Source: Acholeplasma sp. CAG:878 (lineage in GTDB: Bacteria; Bacillota_I; Bacilli_A; RF39; UBA660). From it: 64,000 nucleotides of DNA. Under the pieces are notes generated by a model. The model searched no databases. It saw only the letters and a program-made list of their open reading frames with translations, and had not been told where the DNA came from. Positions within the stretch are counted from its first letter, which is position 1; the number at the start of each line of letters is the position of its first letter. The stretch is taken from contig HF989928.1 in NCBI GenBank assembly GCA_000432255.1, positions 47,785-111,784 of the forward strand, in the 5' to 3' direction. Both the position numbers and the translations under genes were made by a program. Shown here in pieces: positions 34,396 to 46,006 of the stretch.

Positions 34396-35789
34396 TGAAA
34401 CCGACAATTGGAATTGAAGTTCATGTTGAACTTAAAAGTTTATCTAAAGTATTTTCAAATAGTAAGAATAATTTTAATGACCCTGTTAATACTAATGTAA
34501 ATGTTATTGACTTAGCTTATCCAGGCAGTCTACCAAGATTAAATAAAGAAGTAATTAATATGGCTATTAAAGCATGTCTTGCTCTTAATTGTGATGTTAC
34601 AAGACTAATGCATTTTGATAGAAAAAATTACTTTTATGCCGATTTACCAAAAGGCTTTCAAATAACTCAACAAGATACACCAATCGGAACAAATGGTTAC
34701 ATAGAAATAGAGAATGGCAAAAAAATTAGAATTGAAAGACTACATATTGAAGAAGATACTTGTAAAAGCATTCATTCCAAAGAAACATTACTTAATTTTA
34801 ACAGAGCCGGAGTACCACTACTTGAAATAGTATCAAAACCTGATATTCATAGTGGTTTAGAAGCAGTACAATATGTTGAAAAATTAAGAGAAACTTTACT
34901 ATATTTAGGAATAAGTGATGTTAAAATTGAAGAAGGAAGTATGAGATGCGACGTTAATGTAAGTGTTAGTGATAATGATACATTAGGAACAAAATGTGAA
35001 GTTAAGAATATTGGTTCAATTAGCAATGTAAAAACGGCTATTGATTATGAAGTATCAAGGCAAACAGAACTTTTAAAAAATGGTGAAATAATAAAAGAAC
35101 AAACAAGAAGATATGACGATAAAACTAAAACAACTATTTTAATGCGTTATAAAGAAACTGGAAACGATTATAGATACTTTCCTGAACCAGATATTCCATA
35201 TTTTGAAATAACTGATGAATGGATAAGAGAAATAGAAAAACAAATGCCTATTTTAACTGATGAGTTAAAAGAAAAATATGAAAAATTAAATATTAATCCG
35301 CAAAATATTCAAACTCTTATATCAAATCGAAGTTTATGTATGTTTTTAGAAAGTGTTATAGATTCAGTTGACGCGGTAATTGCAAGTAATATTTTAACAA
35401 GCGATATAGCAGGATATTTAAATAAAAACATTGTTTCAATTGAAGATACAAAGTTAACAAAAGAAAAGTTTATTGAATTAATTAATATGCTTAAAAATGA
35501 ACAATTATCAAGTAAACAAGCAAAACAAATCATACCTTATTTATTAGAAACAGATAAAAATATTAGTTCATTGATTGAAGAATTAGGCTTGGTTCAAATT
35601 ACAGATAATACTAAATTACAAGAAATCATAAACAATGTACTAAACAATAATCAAGAAAGTGTTAATGATTATAAAAACGGACATGAAAATGCTCTTAAAT
35701 ATTTAATGGGGCAAATTATGAAAGAAAGTAAAGGACAAGCAAATCCTAAGTTAGTAAATGAATTGTTAATTGAAAATCTTAAAAAGTAG
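34395..35789 (+). CDS. gatB: Asp-tRNA(Asn)/Glu-tRNA(Gln) amidotransferase subunit B
   Basis: 464 residues. IGIEVHVEL at the N-terminus, the YPGSLPRLN and FDRKNYFYADLPKGFQI blocks, and a C-terminal YqeY-like tail domain (about 330-464) with LMGQIMKESKGQANP are present. GatB activates the tRNA-bound glutamate or aspartate with ATP and transfers ammonia. TTGGAGGTG precedes the ATG. It ends the camS-gatCAB operon with a terminator after it. Confidence 0.97.
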   Translation: MKPTIGIEVHVELKSLSKVFSNSKNNFNDPVNTNVNVIDLAYPGSLPRLNKEVINMAIKACLALNCDVTRLMHFDRKNYFYADLPKGFQITQQDTPIGTNGYIEIENGKKIRIERLHIEEDTCKSIHSKETLLNFNRAGVPLLEIVSKPDIHSGLEAVQYVEKLRETLLYLGISDVKIEEGSMRCDVNVSVSDNDTLGTKCEVKNIGSISNVKTAIDYEVSRQTELLKNGEIIKEQTRRYDDKTKTTILMRYKETGNDYRYFPEPDIPYFEITDEWIREIEKQMPILTDELKEKYEKLNINPQNIQTLISNRSLCMFLESVIDSVDAVIASNILTSDIAGYLNKNIVSIEDTKLTKEKFIELINMLKNEQLSSKQAKQIIPYLLETDKNISSLIEELGLVQITDNTKLQEIINNVLNNNQESVNDYKNGHENALKYLMGQIMKESKGQANPKLVNELLIENLKK

Positions 35790-35807
35790 TTTTATACTGC
35801 TTTTTGT
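35780..35807 (+). terminator. Terminator of the gat operon
   Basis: AAAAAGTAGT pairs with ACTGCTTTTT with one G-T pair around a short loop, then Ts. Confidence 0.75.
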
Positions 35808-35817
35808 TTATATTGAT

Positions 35818-35846
35818 TTTACAAAATTAATAAAATATAGTATAAT
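35818..35846 (+). promoter_or_regulatory. Sigma-A promoter of the GGDEF/YihY operon
   Basis: TTTACA (35818-35823), 17-bp spacer, TATAAT (35841-35846), 23 bp before the first gene. Confidence 0.75.
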
Positions 35847-35868
35847 TTTATATGTTAGGAGTGAAATA

Positions 35869-36330
35869 ATGAATTTTATAAAAGAACACAAAATAGCCAT
35901 AATAGTAATAAGTGTATGCTTAATTTTAATTATATTAGCAGGATTAAGTATTTCAAAAATGATGTTTCCATCGAGTGCTGAAGATATTAATGGGGATAGA
36001 TTAGTTAATGCAGTGGCAGTCGAACCAGAAAAAATTAACCAAATTTTAACTGAATTAAAAGGTAAAAGTAGTGTAATTGATGCTACATACAATAAGAATG
36101 TTCGTATTTTAAAATTTTTTATATCTTTTAAATCAGATACAAAATTAGAAGATGCTAAAAAGTTAACTAGTATTATAACTTCTAATTTAACGAATGACAT
36201 TTTGAATTATTATGATATTGAGGTATTTTTAGAAGCTGATAATAGTGAATTTCCAGCAATAGGACAATGTTTCAAAGGAGAAAAAACTTTCTATTTCAAT
36301 GGTGATGGAGGATTAGAAGATGAACAATAA
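35869..36330 (+). CDS. Unknown single-pass membrane protein
   Basis: 153 residues from the ATG at 35869 (TTAGGAGTG upstream); an ORF extension to 35770 would run through a promoter and terminator. One membrane segment (AIIVISVCLILIILAGLSI) at residues 10-28 puts the rest outside. The outer domain has a helix-strand pattern and no named motif. It is first in the run with the GGDEF protein (11-bp overlap) and YihY, so it may be an accessory of that sensor. Family not identified. Confidence 0.7.
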   Translation: MNFIKEHKIAIIVISVCLILIILAGLSISKMMFPSSAEDINGDRLVNAVAVEPEKINQILTELKGKSSVIDATYNKNVRILKFFISFKSDTKLEDAKKLTSIITSNLTNDILNYYDIEVFLEADNSEFPAIGQCFKGEKTFYFNGDGGLEDEQ

Positions 36331-38353
36331 GAAAAAGATTAGTATTATTGCTATTATTGTAGGTGTTATATTAATTGGTCTTTCAATATATTTTATATTT
36401 ACTAAGGAAGATAAAAATAGTACATTAACATTAATTGAAAAGCAATGGATTGAAACAAATAAAAACAATGTAATTGATATGTCAATTGTATCAAATGTAC
36501 CGGTTTTATCTTACAATGGAGAAGGACTAATTGTTGATTTCCTAAATTCATTAAATGAAACAACTAATTTGGCATTTAATAAAATCTCTTATAATAACAA
36601 AGAAGAAGTTAAAACCGATTATGCTTTTAAAATCAAAAACGATGTTGAAGAAAATGACATTTTAATTTATGAAGATAATTATGTTATTTTAACTAAAAAC
36701 AAAGTTAGATATAATAACATTGATGAATTATCTCATCTAACAATAGGTGTTTTAAATGAAAATTTAGATGGTATTAATAATTATTTGTTTGATACTGATA
36801 TAACTTTTAAGACATTTTCTAAAGAAGATGAATTATTAAATGAATTTAATAAAAATGAAAGTGAACTTGATGCGATTGTCCTTCTAAAAACGATTAATTT
36901 AAAAACTATTTTTGATAACAATTATACAATTGCTTATAATATTACCGAATACAAAAATAATGTTGTATTAAGTTTGGGTAATAACGAAAAATTAAATACT
37001 ATTTTAGTTAAGTATTATAATAAATGGAAAAGTGAAAATTATACTGATACTTATAATAAATATTTATCAAATAACTATTTTTTATTTAATAGTCTAGATG
37101 ATAGTCAAGTAGTTAAATTTAGAAGTAAAAGATATGTATATGGATTTTTAGAAAACGCTCCATATGACGCTACTTTAGATAATAAATTAGCAGGTATTAA
37201 CAATGAATTTTTGTCATCATTTAGTGATTTTGCTAACATTGAAATAAGTTATAAACACTATAAAAATGTTTCTGAACTATTAAATAGTTTTAATTCAAAT
37301 AACATTGATTTCTTTTACGGCGTTAATGCTTCAAAAGATTATAAACTAGATGTTTTTAATACATTACCAGTTTATGATAATGATTACGTTATATTAAAAC
37401 ACCCAGCTAATAATTTAGTAGTTAACTCATTAAAGTCATTAAGTAATAATAGTGTTTATGCTTTAGATAATTCAAAATTATTTTATTATTTAAAAGATTT
37501 AGGTTTGAACGTTATTGGATATGATAATGATGATTCACTAGACAACATAAAAATTGATAGTTTTATAGTTGTGGATACTAATAATTATAATTATCATGTT
37601 AAAAATAAATTAAAAGATTATATTATTGCATATAATAATTCTTTTGACGATTATAATTTTGTAATAAGAGATATTAGTGATAATAAAGTATTTAGTAATT
37701 TAATAAATTTTTATATTAGTTTTAATGGAACTAACAAATTTGTAAGTAATGGATTAAAAGATTTATTGATTATTGATATGTTACCGATTATTCTAAAGAA
37801 ATTAGCAGTAGTTTTAGGAATTTTAGTTATATTATTAATAGTTTTTTTAGCAATTATTAAAGCAAAACCTAAAAGCAAAAAAACAACTATTACTAAAGAG
37901 GATAAACTAAGGTATATTGATACACTAACTTCACTAAAAAATAGAAATTATTTAAATGATAAGGTTGAAGAGTGGGATGAGAGTAGTGTATATCCTCAAA
38001 CAATTGTTATAATTGATTTAAATAACATTGCTTATATAAATGACAATTATGGTCATGCTGAGGGAGATTCTGTAATTGAACAAGCAGCAAGCATTTTAAT
38101 TGCAGAACAATTAGAAAATTCAGAAATAGTAAGAACAAATGGAAACGAATTTTTAATTTATATGGTAGGTTTTGAAGAAAAACAAGTAATAACTTACATC
38201 CGAAAATTAAGCAAAGAATTAAAAGAATTAAAACATGGTTTTGGTGCTGCTATAGGTTATAGTGTTATAAATGATGCTATTAAAACAATTGATGATGCAA
38301 TCAATGAAGCAACAACTGATATGCGAAATAATAAAGAGGAAGCAAATAATTAA
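36320..38353 (+). CDS. Membrane sensor with two binding-protein-like domains and degenerate GGDEF
   Basis: 677 residues. A membrane segment at about 7-27 is followed by two domains that resemble solute-binding (SBP_bac_3) folds (about 50-245 and 265-480), a second segment near 495-515 and a cytoplasmic GGDEF domain (from about 530). The GGDEF opens with DTLTSLKNRNYL and IIDLNN, but the signature itself reads NGNEF, so the nucleotide-binding glycine and metal aspartate are changed. It may sense a ligand but is unlikely to be a normal diguanylate cyclase. The YihY gene starts in the last base of its stop. Confidence 0.8.
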   Translation: MNNKKKISIIAIIVGVILIGLSIYFIFTKEDKNSTLTLIEKQWIETNKNNVIDMSIVSNVPVLSYNGEGLIVDFLNSLNETTNLAFNKISYNNKEEVKTDYAFKIKNDVEENDILIYEDNYVILTKNKVRYNNIDELSHLTIGVLNENLDGINNYLFDTDITFKTFSKEDELLNEFNKNESELDAIVLLKTINLKTIFDNNYTIAYNITEYKNNVVLSLGNNEKLNTILVKYYNKWKSENYTDTYNKYLSNNYFLFNSLDDSQVVKFRSKRYVYGFLENAPYDATLDNKLAGINNEFLSSFSDFANIEISYKHYKNVSELLNSFNSNNIDFFYGVNASKDYKLDVFNTLPVYDNDYVILKHPANNLVVNSLKSLSNNSVYALDNSKLFYYLKDLGLNVIGYDNDDSLDNIKIDSFIVVDTNNYNYHVKNKLKDYIIAYNNSFDDYNFVIRDISDNKVFSNLINFYISFNGTNKFVSNGLKDLLIIDMLPIILKKLAVVLGILVILLIVFLAIIKAKPKSKKTTITKEDKLRYIDTLTSLKNRNYLNDKVEEWDESSVYPQTIVIIDLNNIAYINDNYGHAEGDSVIEQAASILIAEQLENSEIVRTNGNEFLIYMVGFEEKQVITYIRKLSKELKELKHGFGAAIGYSVINDAIKTIDDAINEATTDMRNNKEEANN

Positions 38354-39168
38354 TGAGTAAACTTAAAAATTTTACATTATGGAAAATACTAAGACAACCA
38401 GAAATGCTAATATTACCAGGTAATTTAGCATTTTTCTTGGTTATGTCGTTGTTTCCAATTATATCTTTCTTTGGAATAATAGCATCACTATTTTCACTAT
38501 CTACCGATATACTAGTTAATGCTGTAAATGATTTTCTACCAACAAGTGTATCTAGTATACTAATTCCTTTTATTGATGGAAGTAATTTATCTGCTAATAA
38601 TATATTTTTTACTTTAACTGGTTTTTATCTATCTAGTAATGGACCTGATTCTTTAATAGTAGCTTCTAATTTACTTTACAAAACAGAAAATAAAAATTAT
38701 ATTTATAGAAGAATAAAAGCTTTATTTTTGACATTCTTTGTTTTTCTATTACTCATATTTATATTGTTGTTTTTAACTTTTGGTAATTTAATTATTCATT
38801 TTTTAAGTGGTTATGAATTGATTGGCGAAGTAATTAGAAATAGTTATGCCCTAATAATGATATTTAAGGTTATTATTTCGTTCTTTTTCATCTTTTTCTT
38901 CATTAAAATTTTATATACATTAGCTCCAGATAAAAATATAAAAAGTTATTCTGTTAATAAAGGTTCAATTTTTGCAACCATTTCTATATTGTTAGTTACA
39001 TCTATATTTTCTTATTATGTAACGAATATAGCAAGATATGATGTTTTTTATGGAAATTTATCTAATATTATTATTTTGATTTTTATGGTTTATATAATTT
39101 CATATATTATTGTTTTAGGAATTGCTATAAATGCCAATTATTATAATAGTATAGAAAATAATAATTAG
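38353..39168 (+). CDS. YihY/virulence factor BrkB family membrane protein
   Basis: 271 residues with about six membrane segments. The N-terminal PGNLAFFLVMSLFPIISF and ANILLVTSIFS-type helices follow the YihY (formerly RNase BN) layout. The family has no settled biochemical role. It follows the GGDEF protein directly with stop and start overlapping, so it is translated with it. It is the last gene before a terminator. Confidence 0.8.
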   Translation: MSKLKNFTLWKILRQPEMLILPGNLAFFLVMSLFPIISFFGIIASLFSLSTDILVNAVNDFLPTSVSSILIPFIDGSNLSANNIFFTLTGFYLSSNGPDSLIVASNLLYKTENKNYIYRRIKALFLTFFVFLLLIFILLFLTFGNLIIHFLSGYELIGEVIRNSYALIMIFKVIISFFFIFFFIKILYTLAPDKNIKSYSVNKGSIFATISILLVTSIFSYYVTNIARYDVFYGNLSNIIILIFMVYIISYIIVLGIAINANYYNSIENNN

Positions 39169-39182
39169 TAAATAATATTTAT

Positions 39183-39238
39183 GGGCTTTAAGCCCGTGGA
39201 TATAGACTTGTTTGAAATGCTTAAAAAGTTGTTTCAAA
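39183..39238. other. Two small hairpins after the YihY gene
   Basis: GGGCTTTAAGCCC (39183-39195) is a palindromic hairpin; further on TTTGAAA pairs with TTTCAAA (39211-39217 and 39231-39237). A terminator follows at once. This may be a 3' UTR element or a short riboregulator. Confidence 0.4.
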
Positions 39239-39242
39239 TAAC

Positions 39243-39271
39243 AAAAAACAGTGTTTTTTCACTGTTTTTTT
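39243..39271 (+). terminator. Terminator after the YihY gene
   Basis: AAAAAACAGTG and CACTGTTTTTT pair around a T-loop; the T-run completes the terminator. Confidence 0.85.
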
Positions 39272-39362
39272 AAATTTTAGACATAAAAACTACCATTTCA
39301 GACATAATTTATTTTTTAAATAATTTTAAATGTTATAATTATTATGTGAAGGAGAGTTTTAT

Positions 39363-39869
39363 ATGAATAAATATAGAGATTATGATGAAATTACTGATTT
39401 ACCTGGTATTTTAGATGTAGTAGATACATTTGAAAATGCTAGAGTTAATAATAATAGAGATTATATTATCGCACTTGTCGGAATAGATAATTTTAATTAT
39501 TATGTAGAAAAATACGGTGCGGGATTTGAAACAATAATTTTGCAAAAAATATCAGATGTTTTGAAAGAAAGATTTGATATTTTAGGTTTTATAGGACATT
39601 TTGAAAATGATGAATTTTATATGTTGCTTAATACTGATGATTTAAAATTAGTTATAAATAAATTTAAAGGTATTAATGAAATGCTTAAAAATCAACCGCT
39701 GAAATGTGAAGATGGAGAAATTACTTTAAAAATTTCTGTTGGATTAGCAATTCACTATTGTAATGGTGATTTTAGTAACAACCTCGTTTTAGCGCAACGT
39801 TCACTTAGAAGAATTAAAAATAGTGATAAAAATATATTTTATTATGATATAAAAGAGATTGTATATTGA
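39363..39869 (+). CDS. Stand-alone degenerate GGDEF domain protein
   Basis: 168 residues: almost only one GGDEF fold with no sensor. It opens with DEITDLPGILDVV, has IIALVGIDNFN, and the signature region reads ENDEF where GGDEF is expected. Without the glycines a normal cyclase is unlikely; it may bind a nucleotide or a partner. GAAGGAGAG precedes the ATG. It has a separate TATAAT (-10) upstream, so it is not simply part of the operon before it. Confidence 0.8.
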   Translation: MNKYRDYDEITDLPGILDVVDTFENARVNNNRDYIIALVGIDNFNYYVEKYGAGFETIILQKISDVLKERFDILGFIGHFENDEFYMLLNTDDLKLVINKFKGINEMLKNQPLKCEDGEITLKISVGLAIHYCNGDFSNNLVLAQRSLRRIKNSDKNIFYYDIKEIVY

Positions 39870-39910
39870 AAATTTGTGTTAAATATTATACATTTATGTA
39901 AATATGTGTT

Positions 39911-40150
39911 GGGAGTGTGTTTTGGTATGTTTGGTAGTTCTTAACATATACCTATAGTACTTCAAGTTATACACAAAATGGTTTGCCGAGTTGCCAAGCT
40001 AGTACTGGTTACTCCAATTGCTCTGGTTCATACAGCAGTAGCCAATCGAGTATGAAAGGTAAAGTTAATATATCATGTAAAACTAACGGATATACTTGTC
40101 CATCTGGTTATACAAAATTAAATAATAGCTATTGTTATAAATTAGATTAA
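39911..40150 (+). pseudogene. Remnant of a cysteine-rich surface protein gene
   Basis: Between 39944 and 40150 one frame is open and reads as the C-terminal end of a secreted protein: PSCQASTGYSNCSGS, a stretch of serines, then VNISCK, YTCPSGYTK, YCYKLD and stop. There is no start; the frame is closed at 39935-39937 by TAG. Before it, GGGAGTGTGTTT (39911) is the same as the leader just upstream of the surface protein at 40242, followed by ATG and a 5-codon frame. So a 5' end and a 3' end of an older paralogue seem joined by an internal deletion. It has no function by itself. Confidence 0.65.
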
Positions 40151-40168
40151 ATTTTATTTAAAATCGTA

Positions 40169-40240
40169 AATAAACACACTCTTTATGATTGACTATAAGC
40201 CAAAAAAAGTTTATAATGTTACTATAGGGAGTGTGTTTAA
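40169..40240. repeat. Inverted repeat in the leader of the large surface protein
   Basis: TAAACACACTC (40170-40180) is the complement of GAGTGTGTTTA (40229-40239), about 48 nt apart. The second arm holds the ribosome binding site GGGAG of the 40242 gene; pairing would hide it. Confidence 0.5.
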
Positions 40241-40241
40241 T

Positions 40242-43200
40242 ATGGCTGAAAACATTCGTAATAAATTTAAAAAAATTTTAAAAAAAGAATTATTTTCTGG
40301 CTTTACTCTAATTGAAATGATTGGCGTAATAATTGTATTATCGATAATCGCATTAATAGTATATCCTACGATTGGTAAAATAATAACAACTAATAAAACA
40401 AAAGCTTATGAAAAACAAATTGAAGTAATAGAAGATGCAGCTTCTAATTGGTTGATTGAAAATGAAGGCAAATTGAGAGATAATGCCTACGCTCTACCTA
40501 TAAATGACATAGTTAGTAGCGGATTTGTTGAAGAAAATGAATTAATTAATCCAATTAATAACGAACCACTTACAGGTTGTGTTTTCATAACGTGGAGAAA
40601 AAACATTAAACAATATGAATATAATTATTTTGAAGATTGTAATGATTTCGTAATTCCATCTTTAGTATCATTAACTGCAAGTAGTAATGAAAATAAGTAT
40701 GGATGGCGAAATAAAGATTTTTACATTTCATTAAATGGTTCTGATATAGAAAATTATTACTACTGCATTGGCGATAAAAAATGTGAACCAAATATAATAG
40801 TAAATAACATAAATGAATCCATAGCATTTAACGAAGAAGGAATAAAGTATGTTTGTGCTTATGGAATGAATAAATCAGGAGAAACAGAATCTGTATGTGA
40901 ACGATATAGACTAGATAAGACAAAACCAGTTATTGGAACGATTGTATTTGATGGAACAATTGGATTAGATAAATGGTTTGTATCTAATGTAACAGTAAAA
41001 GTAACGGATTCAACCGATGCTTTAAGTGGAATAGATACTGATGTATTAAGTCCAAGTGAAACATCAATCACAAAAGATACTAAAGGCATAACTTATACAT
41101 TAACTGCCAAAGATAAAGCAGAAAATGTTAATACTATTTCTTATTCTATTAAGTTAGATAAGACCAAACCAACCGTTGGTACATTAGTAATAAATGGAAC
41201 AAAAGGAGAAAATGGTTGGTATAATAGTGACCTAGCATTTAGTATTACAGATGGAAGTGATAAAACATCTGGTCACAAAAGTACAACGTCAAGTGTTTCC
41301 AAAATAACAAGCGATACAACTGGAACTAAAATAATAATAACAACTACTGATAATGCTGGAAATATACAGACAAGTGAACAAATTGTAAAAATGGACAAAA
41401 CAGCGCCAAGTGCCCCAACAAATATGAATTTTGTATTTGCAGATTGGAGTGTGTACACAAATAATACATGGACGAATAAAAACGTGTATGCGGCTTCTAG
41501 TAAAACAAATTATGGACCTAGCGGTTCAGCGGATAGTGTTAGTAATGTATGGAAATATCAAATATCTACAGATAATGTTAATTGGGTGGATTACAATTAT
41601 ACTGCTAGTGGTATTTATTTAATGGATGCAGAACAAGTACATACAAGGTATTTTAGAGCTCTTGACTATGCAGGAAATGCAAGTAATTCAATATCTAGAA
41701 CTGCTAAAGTCGATAAAACAAAACCAACAGTAGGCGAGTTGGTAATAAATGGTACTTTAGGAAGTAATAGTTGGTATACTAGTGATTTAACATTTGGTGT
41801 CAAAAATGGAACTGATACATTAAGTGGACACGCTAGTACAACATCAAGTATTAGTAGTATAACTTATAACACAATAGGAACAAACGTAGTTGTAACAACA
41901 AAAGATAACGCTGGCAATACAGAAACTAAAACTTATACAGTTAAAGTAGATAAAACTGCTCCAACATTTACAGTTAGAACAACAAATGCTGAAATAGTCG
42001 AACAAACTAACATTACGACATTAACTTACTTTAACTCACCGACATATTCAATAAGTGGAGGAAGTATTAGTTGTAATCCTGTTAATACAGCTAGTTTAGA
42101 TGTTGGTACTCGTACACTTACATGTACTGCAGTAGGTGGTAATGGATTAAAAACACAAGCACATACAACAGTTTTGGTAGAATCATTACCTAATCCTCCA
42201 GTGTTGTATGCTAATATGGTGCCTATAAAATATGAAAATAATAAATGGGTAGTAGCTGATACTAGTCAAAAATGGTATGATTATTATAACAAGCAATGGG
42301 CAAATGCTGTAATATTAAATAGGGGAACAACAAAATCAGTAGGACAAGAGGTAACTGAGGAAAATGTTGCATTATGGTATGTATGGATTCCAAGATATAA
42401 ATATACTATATTTAATGGGCAAAGTGGAGTAAGTTCTAATGAACAAGTAATTAAAGTTTCATTTGAAAAGAATACAAATAGGACTGGAACAGTAACTTGT
42501 GTTGATGATTTTAGTGTATCAGAGCGAAGTGAAGTTTGTACAGATAGTACATATGGTAGTGTAACTAACTTTAAAAGTACATATACGCATCCAGCATTTA
42601 AATTTGGAAGTACTGAATTAACTGGGTTCTGGTTTGGTAAGTTTGAACTTAGTGGAAGTTCAAGTTATGTAAAGATGGTACCAAATGCATCAAGTTACAC
42701 TGGTGCAAATATGGGAACATACTTTAATGCAGTTAAAAGAGTAGAAAGTACTTATGGTATAACAAATGCTGATTCACACGTAATTAAAAATATGGAATGG
42801 GGAGCAGTAGCTTACTTAAAACAAAGCAAATTTGGTCAAGGTGCTACTGAAGTAACTATAAATACCAAAGTATACACCGGTGGTGGAACAGGCGATGCAT
42901 ATAAAGCCAATGTTTCTCAATCAACCACTGGAAATGTGTATGGAGTATACGATATGAATGGTGGATATTGGGATAATGCAATGGGTATTATGCTAAATTC
43001 AGGTAATGCATTTTATACTGGTAGAACAGGGCTTTCAAGTAGTATAGACCCTAAATATTACGATAAATATAAATATGGTGGTAGTACAGTACAAGCAAGA
43101 GGAAAACTAGGAGATGCCACAAGAGAAACTATGAAAACGTATGGAACAACTAAAGGCGGTTGGTACAGTAACTATGCTGATTTCCCATTTGGTAGTTATA

Positions 43201-43322
43201 ATATGATTACTCGTGGTGGACGTTATAGTCACGGTGCTAATGCGGGTGAATTTGCTCTTGATTATATGACCGGTGCTGGTGGTTATAACAATACAACTCG
43301 TGGTTCTATTACGGCAAAATAA
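40242..43322 (+). CDS. Large prepilin-anchored protein with Ig-like repeats and lectin/FGE-like C-terminal domain
   Basis: 1026 residues from the ATG at 40242 (TAGGGAG upstream). After a 25-residue basic leader comes the prepilin motif GFTLIEMIGVIIVLSIIAL. Residues to about 130 match the prepilin at 8834, then a cysteine module, then at least four Ig-like repeats starting LDKTKP or VDKTKP and ending TDNAGN or similar (about 230-650). From about 680 comes a domain with WYVWIPRYKYT, GFWFGKFELSG, DMNGGYWDNAMG and ITRGGRY, the layout of formylglycine-generating-enzyme/C-type lectin folds seen in hypervariable surface proteins. It probably binds an external ligand. Confidence 0.85.
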   Translation: MAENIRNKFKKILKKELFSGFTLIEMIGVIIVLSIIALIVYPTIGKIITTNKTKAYEKQIEVIEDAASNWLIENEGKLRDNAYALPINDIVSSGFVEENELINPINNEPLTGCVFITWRKNIKQYEYNYFEDCNDFVIPSLVSLTASSNENKYGWRNKDFYISLNGSDIENYYYCIGDKKCEPNIIVNNINESIAFNEEGIKYVCAYGMNKSGETESVCERYRLDKTKPVIGTIVFDGTIGLDKWFVSNVTVKVTDSTDALSGIDTDVLSPSETSITKDTKGITYTLTAKDKAENVNTISYSIKLDKTKPTVGTLVINGTKGENGWYNSDLAFSITDGSDKTSGHKSTTSSVSKITSDTTGTKIIITTTDNAGNIQTSEQIVKMDKTAPSAPTNMNFVFADWSVYTNNTWTNKNVYAASSKTNYGPSGSADSVSNVWKYQISTDNVNWVDYNYTASGIYLMDAEQVHTRYFRALDYAGNASNSISRTAKVDKTKPTVGELVINGTLGSNSWYTSDLTFGVKNGTDTLSGHASTTSSISSITYNTIGTNVVVTTKDNAGNTETKTYTVKVDKTAPTFTVRTTNAEIVEQTNITTLTYFNSPTYSISGGSISCNPVNTASLDVGTRTLTCTAVGGNGLKTQAHTTVLVESLPNPPVLYANMVPIKYENNKWVVADTSQKWYDYYNKQWANAVILNRGTTKSVGQEVTEENVALWYVWIPRYKYTIFNGQSGVSSNEQVIKVSFEKNTNRTGTVTCVDDFSVSERSEVCTDSTYGSVTNFKSTYTHPAFKFGSTELTGFWFGKFELSGSSSYVKMVPNASSYTGANMGTYFNAVKRVESTYGITNADSHVIKNMEWGAVAYLKQSKFGQGATEVTINTKVYTGGGTGDAYKANVSQSTTGNVYGVYDMNGGYWDNAMGIMLNSGNAFYTGRTGLSSSIDPKYYDKYKYGGSTVQARGKLGDATRETMKTYGTTKGGWYSNYADFPFGSYNMITRGGRYSHGANAGEFALDYMTGAGGYNNTTRGSITAK

Positions 43323-43326
43323 ATTT

Positions 43327-43353
43327 AAACTATGTCAAGTGACATAGTTTTTT
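43327..43353 (+). terminator. Terminator after the large surface protein gene
   Basis: An 11-bp perfect stem AAACTATGTCA with its complement and a run of T. Confidence 0.85.
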
Positions 43354-43400
43354 GTTCATATATATTAATAAAGTGCTATAATAATAATAGGTGATTTATT

Positions 43401-45967
<2,567 letters not shown>

Positions 45968-46006
45968 TATCAATTTGTGGTATACTTAATGTTAGAGGTG
46001 ACTAAC

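Noticed and set aside
35770..35868. 33-residue N-terminal extension of the membrane protein at 35869
   Set aside because: It would cross the gat operon terminator and a sigma-A promoter.
42960..43322. A complete diversity-generating retroelement
   Set aside because: No reverse transcriptase, accessory gene or template repeat was found in the window, so only the target-like fold is reported.
14960..43322. CRISPR array or tandem DNA repeats in the surface-protein genes
   Set aside because: The repeats are at the protein level (Ig-like modules) with diverged DNA; no regular short repeats with spacers were seen anywhere in the window.
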